Source of the DNA: Pseudomonas fildesensis
GTDB lineage: Bacteria > Pseudomonadota > Gammaproteobacteria > Pseudomonadales > Pseudomonadaceae
Assembly (NCBI RefSeq): GCF_001050345.1
Contig: NZ_LFMW01000017.1
Location: forward strand, 124,001 to 188,000
Direction: 5' to 3'
DNA length: 64,000 nt
Position 1 is the stretch's first letter, and each line of letters opens with the position of its first letter. The notes below the pieces were generated by a model. The model was not told the DNA's origin, did no database searches, and saw nothing but the letters and a program-made list of their open reading frames with translations. Shown here piece by piece: positions 42,748 to 50,946 of the stretch. Both the position numbers and the translations under genes were made by a program.

Positions 42748-45195
42748 TTAGAACTGCGGGGTGTAGGTCATGGTGAACATCACGTTACGCGGGTCGCCAT
42801 AGTAGTTGCTGCCCCACGTCGCGTTGTACGCGGGGATGTAGTACTTCTTGTCGAACATATTGTTCAAGTTCGCCGCCACGGTGAATTCCTGATTGATCTT
42901 GTAGGCCACTCGCGAATCCCACAGGGCATTGCCGGGCACGCTGAAGTTGCGGTCGTAGGCCTCGGTGCTGCTTTGCGCAGTCACACCGGCGCCGACGCTG
43001 ACTTTCTGCCAATCGCCCGGCAACTGGTAGTCACCCCACACTTTGAGCAGGTGCTTGGGTGTCCAGGTGCTGAAGATCTTGCCTTCGTAGGTGTCGTCCT
43101 TAAGAAACTTGGTGGTGTTGTAGGTGTAGCTCGACACCAACTGCAAACCCGGCAGCACTTCGCCGCTCAAGGTGGCTTCAAAACCCTGGCTGCGGACTTT
43201 GCCCGAGGCCACCGAGCAGTACCAGCCGCCACAGTTCATCGGCCCTTGCAGGTCCTGCACACCACGGTTTTCCTGGTCGTAGCGGAAGATCGCGAACGAG
43301 GTATTGAGGCGACCGTCCGCGAGTTCACCCTTGATGCCCAGCTCATAGTTCTGCCCTTCAATGGGCTTGAGCATCGAGCCGGAGGTGGTCAGGTTGGTCT
43401 GCGGCTCAAAGGCATCGGCGTAGCTGGCGTAGGCCGACCACTGATCATTGAGGGCATAGACCAGGCCTGCGTACGGCGTGACCCGGCCGGTGGTCTGGGT
43501 GGTGCTTTGGGTCGGGTTGTCATACACACCCTGGAAACCGCTTTGGTCGATGTACGAAAAATCATACCAGCTCGTGCGAGCGCCAACGATCAACGTCAGC
43601 GGGTCCAGTACCTTGACGCGCCAGGTGCCGTAGATGCCTTTCTGGCGAATGTCATACCAGCTCTTTGACCCGGAGCCGTCCTGAAACAGCTGGTATTTGT
43701 CGCGCTGCGGGCGGTTGTGGTCGATGTTGAAGATATCCGCACCGTCCGTGGCATCCCGGGCGTACAGGTCATGGGTAGTCAGCTTCGAATAGTTGGCGCC
43801 CAGCACCAGTTCCTGCTGGAACCCCAGCGTCTCGAACTTGCCGTTGACGTACACATCCACGCCCCGGCTCTTGGTGTTGAAGTCGGTGACCCAGTCCACG
43901 TAACGCACGTTGCCGGCAGTGCCGGGGTTGGGGATTTCGTCCCAGGTGGCCTGGTAGGTCGCGTCGTTGTGTTCATCCATGGCGATCACGGCGGCTTTCA
44001 ACTTCCAGTCATCGTTGAAGCGGTGTTCGATGTCGGCAAACACCTGGGTCTGGTTATTAACGCTGCGGTTCCAGCTGGCGCCGACGAAGGTCGAACGCGG
44101 CAGGCCGAGATCGCTGCCGTTGGCGTAACGGGGCAGCGACATGAAGTTCGGCCGCGCATGGCCTTTCTGGTTGCTGATGCCCACACCGACAGTGGTGTCG
44201 GGGGTGAAGTCGTAGTCGACGGCGGCATACACCGTCTGATTCCAGCTGCCGGCGTAGTCGACGAAGGAGTTGGTGGTGTCGTAGTCCGCCACAAAACGGC
44301 CGCGCAAAGTGCCCTCGGCGTTGAGCGGGCCGCCGGCGTCTACTTGGGTACCGTAGTGGTCCCAGGAGCCGGCCTTGGCGGTGATAGTCACGGTGGGCGC
44401 CTGCTGGCCACGCTTGCGCACCAGGTTCATGGTACCGCCAGGGCTGTTCGCGCCTTGCAGCAAGGCAGCGGGGCCACGCAGGGTTTCGACGCGGTCGTAG
44501 ATCGCCATGTTTTCGGTGAGGTAGCTGCCCAGCGCGTAAGTGTTACGCGCAATGCCGACGCCATCGTATTGCAAGGTGCCGATCTCAAAGCCACGGGAGA
44601 AAATGAACAGGCCGGGGCCGGGGGACTTGGTCGCGGTTAAGCCAGGCGTGCGCTTGACCACTTCGGACAGTTTGGTGGTGTTCTGGTCATCCATTTGCTT
44701 GCGGGTCATAACGCTGACCGATTGCGGGATGTCCTTGAGCTTCTGCTCGCCTTTGCCCAGGGTCACCGCCCCCGTCGTGTAGGAGCCGCTGCCCTCGGTC
44801 GTCGCGCCCAGGCGCTCGGCGCTGATGGTGGTGGCGCCCACTTCGATGGCGGAGCCGGTGGCCGTGCGTTTTTCCAGGGTCACCGTATCGGCATTGATAA
44901 ACGCCGCGCTCAACCCGGTGCCGCCGAGCAGTTGCCCCAACGCTTCGCGCTGCCCCAGGTTGCCGCTGACACCCGGCGACACCACCCCTTGGGTCAACTC
45001 ACCGGACACCAGCACCTGAATCCGTGTCACCGCCGAAAAGGCTGCCAGTGCACCGTCCAGGCTTTGCCCCGGAATATCGAAGCGGTAGGCCTGGGCCTGG
45101 GTGGTCTCGGCGGCCTGCAAATACAGCGGCGCGGTGCTGCAGGCCATGGAAATGGCCAGTGCCAGCAAGGGCCGTGCGGCGAATCGGTGTGCCAT
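42748..45195 (-). CDS. TonB-dependent siderophore receptor with signalling domain
   Basis: An 815-aa outer-membrane receptor. Signal peptide MAHRFAARPLLALAISMACSTAPLYLQA; then a secretin/TonB short N-terminal (STN) signalling domain (RFDIPGQSLDGALAAFSAVTRIQVLVSGEL), the plug domain (LKDIPQSVSVMTRKQMDDQ, DGVGI, VETLRGPAALLQGANSPGGTMNLVRKR) and a beta-barrel ending in YTPQF. The STN domain pairs with the FecR-type anti-sigma encoded upstream, so binding of its iron complex should induce its own operon. Which siderophore is not predictable; the barrel is PupB/FhuE-like. Start ATG 45195 begins the signal peptide; the longer frame uses TTG. Confidence 0.93.
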   Translation of the reverse strand: MAHRFAARPLLALAISMACSTAPLYLQAAETTQAQAYRFDIPGQSLDGALAAFSAVTRIQVLVSGELTQGVVSPGVSGNLGQREALGQLLGGTGLSAAFINADTVTLEKRTATGSAIEVGATTISAERLGATTEGSGSYTTGAVTLGKGEQKLKDIPQSVSVMTRKQMDDQNTTKLSEVVKRTPGLTATKSPGPGLFIFSRGFEIGTLQYDGVGIARNTYALGSYLTENMAIYDRVETLRGPAALLQGANSPGGTMNLVRKRGQQAPTVTITAKAGSWDHYGTQVDAGGPLNAEGTLRGRFVADYDTTNSFVDYAGSWNQTVYAAVDYDFTPDTTVGVGISNQKGHARPNFMSLPRYANGSDLGLPRSTFVGASWNRSVNNQTQVFADIEHRFNDDWKLKAAVIAMDEHNDATYQATWDEIPNPGTAGNVRYVDWVTDFNTKSRGVDVYVNGKFETLGFQQELVLGANYSKLTTHDLYARDATDGADIFNIDHNRPQRDKYQLFQDGSGSKSWYDIRQKGIYGTWRVKVLDPLTLIVGARTSWYDFSYIDQSGFQGVYDNPTQSTTQTTGRVTPYAGLVYALNDQWSAYASYADAFEPQTNLTTSGSMLKPIEGQNYELGIKGELADGRLNTSFAIFRYDQENRGVQDLQGPMNCGGWYCSVASGKVRSQGFEATLSGEVLPGLQLVSSYTYNTTKFLKDDTYEGKIFSTWTPKHLLKVWGDYQLPGDWQKVSVGAGVTAQSSTEAYDRNFSVPGNALWDSRVAYKINQEFTVAANLNNMFDKKYYIPAYNATWGSNYYGDPRNVMFTMTYTPQF

Positions 45196-45326
45196 GGATG
45201 GTGCTCCCCGGTGCAAAAAGTCTGTGATCGGCGCCGCACTACTTGAGAGTGCTTACTATTTACGCCTCAGTGATCAAGGACGATTGCTTGCGGAGAAACC
45301 CTGAAAGTTTTTTAAAAAATTTGCAG

Positions 45327-46283
45327 TCAGGACGCTTTACCTTCGCGCAGCACCAGCAAATACGGGGTGTAATGTTCGGCGCGCAGGTTGAGGGTGTACT
45401 CCAGCGCCTTGATCACGGCGTCGGGTTTGTCGATTTCAAACACGCCGGACACCACGCGATTGCGCAGCGCATCGCCGAGCACCAGGGTCTTGCCGGGCCA
45501 GTAGCGGTTCAGCTCGCTGACCACCTCCGACAGTGGCTGCTGGCGAAACACCAGTTGCCGCTGACGCCAGGCAAACCCGCTGGCCGGATCAAACCCGTGG
45601 ACTTCGGCCAGGCGCTGGTCCTGATACTCCACCGCGCTCCCAGGCTCCAGGTACACCGGCGTACCGCTACCGGAACTGACCTGAACCTTGCCCTGCGCCA
45701 CCTGCACCCGCGTCTGCGCATCGCGTCGCGCCACGCTGAACTGAGTGCCGACCACCTTCACCCAGCCATCGCCGGACTGCACCACGAATGGCCGCGCCGG
45801 GTCTTTGGTCACTTCAAAAAAGCCTTCGCCGCGCAACAGACGGATCTGCCGCTCGCCGGCGCTCATGCGAATTTGTACCGCGCTGTCGGTGTTGAGTTGC
45901 AGGTGGGAGCCGTCGGCCAGTTCGATGGTGCGCGATTCGCCGGTGCCGGTGGCGTAGTCCGCGCGCAGGCGGTCGAGCCATGGGGTGTTTTGTACGGTGA
46001 GCGCCACTGCCAGCAACACGGCGGCGGCACACGCCCAACGCTGCCAGCGCCGCACCGGTTTGCGCCAGGCGGCCTGTTCGGCACGGCGAATCACCCGCGC
46101 CGGCTCGCGCAAACCGCCGAGCATCGCCTGCACTTCCCGCCAGGCTTCATCCTGGGCATTGCCCTGCCCCAGCCACGTGGCAAACGCGTCCATTTCAACG
46201 GCAGTCACGTCTTCGGCCTGCAGGCGGAAGTACCAGCCGGACGCTTCGGCGAACAACACGTCGGCAGTGGGTGTGGAGGTCAT
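45327..46283 (-). CDS. fecR: FecR-type anti-sigma regulator
   Basis: A 318-aa inner-membrane regulator. The N-terminal cytosolic DUF4880-like domain (AEASGWYFRLQAEDVTAVEMDAFATWLGQGNAQDEAWREVQAM) is followed by one TM segment (about residues 83-98) and the periplasmic FecR domain (YATGTGESRTIELADGSHLQLNTDSAVQIRM, RGEGFFEVTKDPARPFVV, VVGTQFSVARR). It receives the signal from the receptor STN domain and controls the sigma factor. Its ATG overlaps the sigma stop (ATGA). Confidence 0.93.
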   Translation of the reverse strand: MTSTPTADVLFAEASGWYFRLQAEDVTAVEMDAFATWLGQGNAQDEAWREVQAMLGGLREPARVIRRAEQAAWRKPVRRWQRWACAAAVLLAVALTVQNTPWLDRLRADYATGTGESRTIELADGSHLQLNTDSAVQIRMSAGERQIRLLRGEGFFEVTKDPARPFVVQSGDGWVKVVGTQFSVARRDAQTRVQVAQGKVQVSSGSGTPVYLEPGSAVEYQDQRLAEVHGFDPASGFAWRQRQLVFRQQPLSEVVSELNRYWPGKTLVLGDALRNRVVSGVFEIDKPDAVIKALEYTLNLRAEHYTPYLLVLREGKAS

Positions 46284-46813
46284 GACCGACGTCCTTGTTC
46301 ATCGCAGGCAAGCCGCGTCTTGATGTACGCACGGCATTCAATCAACGCGCGACGCAATTGGTATTCCACACTGCGCGGGCTGATAGACAGGCGTTCGCCA
46401 ATCTCGCGGTAGGAAAGTTCGTCGACATGATAAAGCAGGAAGATCTGCCGAGTCGCTTCGGGCAACGCCAGGATTGCGTCCTGCATCAATTGTTCCTGCT
46501 GGTAGGCGGCCAATTGCTCGTCGGCGCCTGGGTTGCTGCACGGCAATTCTTCGCTGGGTTCGCCAGCGTCCAGGCGCTCGCGGCGGATCGCCTGGCGCTG
46601 GTGGTCGCGCACCAGGTTGCTGGCGATGGTGAAGAGGAAGGCCGGGAGGTTGTCGATCTTCTCGCCGGAATCGAGGCGCGCCAGGCGCAGGAACGATTCC
46701 TGGGTCAGGTCGGCAGCCACCTGGGCGCTGCCGGTGCGGCGGGTGACGAAGGCTTCGAGGGCTTTCTTCTGCTCCGCGAACAGGCGCGCAATCTGTGAAT
46801 TCCAGGAGGGCAC
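46280..46813 (-). CDS. fecI: FecI-type ECF sigma factor
   Basis: A 177-aa ECF sigma factor. Region 2 is VTRRTGSAQVAADLTQESFLRLARL and DNLPAFLFTIASNLVRDHQRQ; region 4 is LPEATRQIFLLYHVDELSYREIGERLSISPRSVEYQLRRAL. The start is GTG 46813, with AAGGT at good distance. It directs transcription of the receptor gene at the end of the operon on release by the FecR protein. The symbol is a family label, not proof of citrate specificity. Confidence 0.93.
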   Translation of the reverse strand: MPSWNSQIARLFAEQKKALEAFVTRRTGSAQVAADLTQESFLRLARLDSGEKIDNLPAFLFTIASNLVRDHQRQAIRRERLDAGEPSEELPCSNPGADEQLAAYQQEQLMQDAILALPEATRQIFLLYHVDELSYREIGERLSISPRSVEYQLRRALIECRAYIKTRLACDEQGRRS

Positions 46814-46874
46814 AGCACTACCTTGAGAAGAACGGAGGGTTCAGGAGGTGTGCACGCTAGCAGAGGATGAGATT

Positions 46875-46892
46875 TAATCGCAATAGCGATTA
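46875..46892. promoter_or_regulatory. Candidate Fur-type operator upstream of the sigma gene
   Basis: An AT-rich palindrome TAATCGC-AATA-GCGATTA lies about 62-80 bases before the sigma start, a usual position for the Fur box of a FecI operon. It is only partly like the Fur consensus (GATAATGATAATCATTATC), so the assignment is moderate. Confidence 0.45.
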
Positions 46893-46941
46893 GTTTCCAG
46901 CTACAAGCTGCAAGCTACAAGAAAACGCAAATCCGCTTCTT

Positions 46942-47004
46942 CTTGCCGCTTGCCGCTTGCCGCTTGCCGCTTGCCGCTTGCAACTAGCAACTAGCAACTA
47001 GCAA
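46942..47004. repeat. Heptamer tandem array
   Basis: Nine 7-base units: five CTTGCCG, one CTTGCAA and three CTAGCAA, preceded by AGCTACAAGCTGCAAGCTACAAG. It lies just after the pchP stop and upstream of the sigma promoter. Confidence 0.85.
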
Positions 47005-47010
47005 CTGCTC

Positions 47011-48072
47011 TTATTGGATTTCATCCGGCTTGACGATCACCCAGTTCTTGTCCGCCGTCACCGGCAACCCTTCCTTGGCCTGGGCCGCAGCGTGCTTGGT
47101 CATCATGCCGTTGAGCTGGGTCATGTATTTGTCCTTGCGATTGATCCACAGGTGAACGCCGCCCTTGGCCACGTCCACATCGTGGAACAGCATGTAGCCG
47201 TCGCTGGTCGGTGTATCGCCGCCGACGATCACTGGTTTTTTCCATTCGTCGATGTAGGTGAGGATCGCCGCGTGTTTGCCGGCCATCCAGGTCGCCGGGG
47301 TCCACAGGTACGGGGTCAGTTCCAGGCCGAGGTTGGCTTTTTCGTCATACTTGCCGGCGGCAATTTGTTTGCGTGCGGTGGTCAATTCGCCGGTCTTGCG
47401 GTCCTTGAGCAGGGTGGTCACGCCGATCACATTCTCGGGTTTGACGTTGTAGCCGTACTTCGGATCGGCGGCGACCATGCGCACCAGTTCCTCGGACGCG
47501 GCCGTCATCACATACACCTCGATGCCGTTTTCCGTGAGCTTGTTGAACAGCTCAGTCTGGCCGGTGAATATTTTGGGCGGCTGCACCTCGGATTTCTTCA
47601 CCGCGTCACCTTCAAAATAGGTGACAGGAACCGGCTTGCCGGACGCCATCAACTCATCGACCTGGACCTTGAGTTCCTTGAGGGTGAAGCCTGCAAACAC
47701 CTGGGCGACCCACGGGTAGCAGACCATGTCGTCCACTTCACACAGGCGATAGTAGTAACTGAACAGGCTTTCCTTGTGGTCGGCGGTGTCTTTGAACGGC
47801 ATCAGCTTGAGCGAGGGGTCGAGGCTGTCGCGGGTGATCAGGCCCTTGTTTTCCATGTAGGGCAGCAGCGACTCTTCGAGGTCGTAGCGGTAGCTGGTGT
47901 TGTCCATGTCGAACACCGCGAAGTTACCCTTGTTGGCGTTGGCGGCGATCATTTCATTCAGTTGCTTGGCGGCAGGTGCCGGCCAGTGTTTCAACTCGGT
48001 GGCGGCCAACGCCTGGCTGGCGAGTCCGAGGCAGAAGGCAGCGGATAGAAATAGTTTCGGCGCGAGCTTCAT
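47011..48072 (-). CDS. pchP: Phosphorylcholine phosphatase PchP (HAD superfamily)
   Basis: A 353-aa periplasmic phosphatase that releases choline from phosphorylcholine. Signal peptide MKLAPKLFLSAAFCLGLASQALA; HAD motif I FDMDNTSYRYD with the nucleophile Asp; later EVYVMTAASEELVRMVA (motif II Thr/Ser region) and VIVGGDTPTSDGYML (motif III/IV acids). It matches P. aeruginosa PchP (PA5292), a choline/phosphate supply and virulence-related enzyme. Monocistronic. Confidence 0.93.
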   Translation of the reverse strand: MKLAPKLFLSAAFCLGLASQALAATELKHWPAPAAKQLNEMIAANANKGNFAVFDMDNTSYRYDLEESLLPYMENKGLITRDSLDPSLKLMPFKDTADHKESLFSYYYRLCEVDDMVCYPWVAQVFAGFTLKELKVQVDELMASGKPVPVTYFEGDAVKKSEVQPPKIFTGQTELFNKLTENGIEVYVMTAASEELVRMVAADPKYGYNVKPENVIGVTTLLKDRKTGELTTARKQIAAGKYDEKANLGLELTPYLWTPATWMAGKHAAILTYIDEWKKPVIVGGDTPTSDGYMLFHDVDVAKGGVHLWINRKDKYMTQLNGMMTKHAAAQAKEGLPVTADKNWVIVKPDEIQ

Positions 48073-48314
48073 AAGCGTTTTCTCCCTAAGTGAAAGACAT
48101 CGACGCTAACAAATCCCTGTGACAGTTCCCACTATGAGCGCGACCGTGCGCGTCCTGATCCCGTCACAGACATGCGCCTGAGCGTCAAACGCTTATTCCA
48201 AAAACGACAGTCACCATTCCATCTTGGTATTAAATCAATAGATATCAGCCTGTTAGGCTTTCCGGTTCGCAATCGCAGGCTCACGCGATTGGCAGCACTC
48301 TCAACGGAGCTTCA

Positions 48315-49706
48315 ATGAATCTGCCCCTGATTCTCAATTTACTGGTGTTCGTGGCCCTGTTGCTGGGCCTGGCACAAACGCGTCGCACCAACTGGAGCCT
48401 CGCCAAGAAGGTCCTGTTCGCGCTGGTGCTTGGCGTGGCGTTCGGCGTAGTCCTGCATGCCATTTATGGCGCCGGCAACCCGGTGCTCAAGGCCTCGATC
48501 GGCTGGTTCGACCTGGTCGGCAATGGTTATGTGCAGTTGCTGCAGATGATCGTGATCCCGCTGGTGTTCGCATCGATCCTCAGTGCCGTGGCGCGCCTGC
48601 ATAACGCCGCTTCGCTGGGCAAGATCAGCTTCCTGACCATCGGCACCCTGCTGTTCACCACCGCGATTGCGGCGCTGATCGGCATCGGCCTGACCAACCT
48701 GTTCGGCCTCACCGCCGAAGGCCTGGTGGCCGGCACCCAGGAAATGGCGCGCCTGCAAGTGATCCAGAACGACTACGCGGGCAAGGTCGCCGACCTGAAT
48801 ATCCCGCAGTTGCTGCTGTCGTTCGTGCCGGCAAACCCGTTCGCCGACCTGGCCCGGGCCAAGCCGACGTCGATCATCAGCGTGGTGATTTTCGCGGCCT
48901 TCCTGGGCGTTGCCGCGCTGCAACTGCTCAAGGATGACGTGGAAAAAGGTCAGAAAGTGCTCAACGCCATCGACACCCTGCAAGCCTGGGTGATGCGCCT
49001 GGTGCGCCTGGTGATGAAGCTGACCCCGTACGGCGTGCTGGCGTTGATGACCAAAGTGGTCGCCAGCTCCAACGTGCAAGACATCATCAAGCTCGGCAGT
49101 TTTGTGGTGGTGTCGTACCTGGCGCTGGGCCTGATGTTTGTGGTGCACGGCCTGCTGCTGTCCCTGGCTGGGATCAACCCGCTGCGGTTCTTCCGCAAAG
49201 TGTGGCCGGTACTGACCTTTGCCTTCACCAGCCGCTCCAGCGCGGCGGCCATCCCGCTGAGCATTGAAGCGCAGACCCGTCGCCTGGGCATCCCGCAATC
49301 CATCGCCGGGTTCGCCGCTTCGTTTGGTGCGACCATTGGCCAGAACGGTTGCGCAGGGCTTTATCCGGCGATGTTGGCGGTGATGGTGGCGCCGACTGTC
49401 GGCATCAACCCGCTTGATCCGCTGTGGATCGCGACCTTGGTAGCGATTGTGACCTTGAGTTCGGCAGGCGTTGCCGGTGTGGGCGGTGGTGCGACGTTTG
49501 CCGCGCTGATCGTGCTGCCGGCGATGGGCTTGCCGGTGTCACTGGTGGCGCTGCTGATTTCCGTAGAGCCGTTGATCGACATGGGCCGTACGGCGTTGAA
49601 CGTGAATGGTTCGATGACGGCGGGCGCGATTACCAGCCAAATCATGCAGCAGACGGATAAAGAACTGCTGCATGCGGATGAGCATGCCGAGTTGGCGCAG
49701 GCTTAA
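48315..49706 (+). CDS. tcyP: L-cystine:cation symporter TcyP
   Basis: A 463-aa dicarboxylate/amino acid:cation symporter family carrier matching TcyP/YdjN for L-cystine. Key parts are FVALLLGLAQTRRTNWSLAKKVLFALVLGVAFGVVLHAIYG, LQMIVIPLVFASILSA, TFAFTSRSSAAAIPLSIEAQTRRLGI and GATIGQNGCAGLYPAMLAVMVAPTVGINP. CGGAG precedes the ATG. It stands alone and is divergent from pchP. Confidence 0.94.
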   Translation: MNLPLILNLLVFVALLLGLAQTRRTNWSLAKKVLFALVLGVAFGVVLHAIYGAGNPVLKASIGWFDLVGNGYVQLLQMIVIPLVFASILSAVARLHNAASLGKISFLTIGTLLFTTAIAALIGIGLTNLFGLTAEGLVAGTQEMARLQVIQNDYAGKVADLNIPQLLLSFVPANPFADLARAKPTSIISVVIFAAFLGVAALQLLKDDVEKGQKVLNAIDTLQAWVMRLVRLVMKLTPYGVLALMTKVVASSNVQDIIKLGSFVVVSYLALGLMFVVHGLLLSLAGINPLRFFRKVWPVLTFAFTSRSSAAAIPLSIEAQTRRLGIPQSIAGFAASFGATIGQNGCAGLYPAMLAVMVAPTVGINPLDPLWIATLVAIVTLSSAGVAGVGGGATFAALIVLPAMGLPVSLVALLISVEPLIDMGRTALNVNGSMTAGAITSQIMQQTDKELLHADEHAELAQA

Positions 49707-49736
49707 CGAATCGGGTAACAGGGAGCTCGCTCCCTG

Positions 49737-50024
49737 TTAACTCAATCGATCGGCAGCCTTACGATAAACCTCATCACGCTCACGCTTGTCGACAGCAACG
49801 ACGAACACCGTGATCTCCTGGTCAATCACTTGATATACCAACCGATATCCACTGCTACGCAATTTGATCTTGTAGCAATCAGGCAAGCCGTGCAGACGGC
49901 TAGCTTCAATGCGCGGATTGGTCAGAACCTCAACCAGCTTTTTTTTGAACTGTTGACGAACGGTATCGCCCAGCTTGTGCCATTCCTTCAAAGCTCGTGC
50001 GTCGAACTCAAGGTTATAGGTCAT
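49737..50024 (-). CDS. RelE/ParE family toxin
   Basis: A 95-aa toxin of the RelE superfamily: YNLEFDARALKEWHKLGDTVRQQFKKKLVEVLTNPRIEASRLHGLPDCYKIKLRSSGYRLVYQVIDQEITVFVVAVDKRERDEVYRKA, with the basic residues and C-terminal Arg typical of mRNA-cleaving RelE. Its ATG overlaps the antitoxin gene end by 11 bases, so translation is coupled. It is probably a ribosome-dependent mRNA endonuclease. Confidence 0.92.
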   Translation of the reverse strand: MTYNLEFDARALKEWHKLGDTVRQQFKKKLVEVLTNPRIEASRLHGLPDCYKIKLRSSGYRLVYQVIDQEITVFVVAVDKRERDEVYRKAADRLS

Positions 50025-50253
50025 CCAGTGAGACCTTCACTCGCTGAGGCGCTGCCAGTCGCTCCCGAACTGTTGCGAACAACGCCTCGTCATCCTCAGT
50101 CATGAGAACAGGTTTGAACGGTAACTGGCCGCGTTCCGCCACGTACTGCAAGGCTTGTCGCATCAATTCCGAAGGGGTGACTCCGAGCTTTTCGAGCTCA
50201 TGATAAGCACGAGCCTTGAGGTCGTCGTCGATGCGTACGTTGATAGAGGCCAT
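50014..50253 (-). CDS. RelB/DinJ family antitoxin
   Basis: A 79-aa antitoxin with a ribbon-helix-helix start (ASINVRIDDDLKARAYHELEKLGVTPSELMRQALQYVAERGQLPF) and an acidic toxin-binding tail ending KVSLDDL. It precedes the toxin gene in a two-gene operon with a palindromic operator upstream. The layout is a standard type II toxin-antitoxin module. Confidence 0.92.
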   Translation of the reverse strand: MASINVRIDDDLKARAYHELEKLGVTPSELMRQALQYVAERGQLPFKPVLMTEDDEALFATVRERLAAPQRVKVSLDDL

Positions 50254-50264
50254 GAGATATCCCT

Positions 50265-50292
50265 CACTGTAAAGACGTTAGTCATTACAGTG
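50265..50292. promoter_or_regulatory. Palindromic operator of the relBE-type pair
   Basis: CACTGTAA and TTACAGTG are perfect 8-bp arms separated by 12 bases, starting 12 bases before the antitoxin ATG. Ribbon-helix-helix antitoxins bind such paired sites. Confidence 0.7.
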
Positions 50293-50336
50293 GCGCATAA
50301 AAAGCGCTTTTGCAAGTCGGGATAATCGGGTGCAGG

Positions 50337-50849
50337 TCAGGCTTTTTCCCAAACCTCGAAGTTGTACGCCGGCTTATCCCCCTCCGCCGCATTCTCCAAA
50401 GTCGACACCCGCTTCCATTGCTGCGCATCAAACGCCGGAAACCACGCATCCCCGTCCGGGCTCAGCGCCACGCGCGTCAAATACAGGCGATCCGCCTGCG
50501 CAAGCCCTTGCGCATACAACTGCGCGCCACCGATCAGCATCAGCTCATCGACGCCCTGCTCCAGCGCCCATGCCTCGGCCCGCTCAACCGCCGCTTCCAG
50601 TGACGGAAAAACTTCCGCACCTTCCAGTGCCAGATCGGTCTGACGGCTAACCACAAGGTTCAAGCGCCCCGGCAGCGGTCGGCCCAGGGAATCCCAGGTC
50701 TTGCGCCCCATGATGATCGGCTTGCCCAAGGTGGTGGCCTTGAAATATTTGAAATCCCCCGGCAAATGCCAGGGCATGCTGTTGTCGACGCCGATCACAC
50801 GGTTTTCACCGAGGGCTGCGATCAGGCTTAAAGGGAGAGTTTTTTTCAT
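50337..50849 (-). CDS. folA: Dihydrofolate reductase
   Basis: A 170-aa FolA. Standard motifs are LIAALGENRVIGVDNSMPWHLPGDFKYFKATTLGKPIIMGRKTWDSLGRPLPGRLNLVVSR and ELMLIGGAQLYAQGLAQADRLYLTRV. The start ATG 50849 begins the usual MKKTLPLSLIAALG; a longer frame to 50879 is not conserved. It supplies tetrahydrofolate and is the trimethoprim target. It is divergent from the DUF2868 gene. Confidence 0.96.
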   Translation of the reverse strand: MKKTLPLSLIAALGENRVIGVDNSMPWHLPGDFKYFKATTLGKPIIMGRKTWDSLGRPLPGRLNLVVSRQTDLALEGAEVFPSLEAAVERAEAWALEQGVDELMLIGGAQLYAQGLAQADRLYLTRVALSPDGDAWFPAFDAQQWKRVSTLENAAEGDKPAYNFEVWEKA

Positions 50850-50946
50850 GGCGACGAGAATACCAGAGCCCCAAGCCACGCGCAGCGTGCACTAAACGGC
50901 CGCACAGCGGTTATGCTCCAGGCTCACAAACACAACAGGACGGCGC

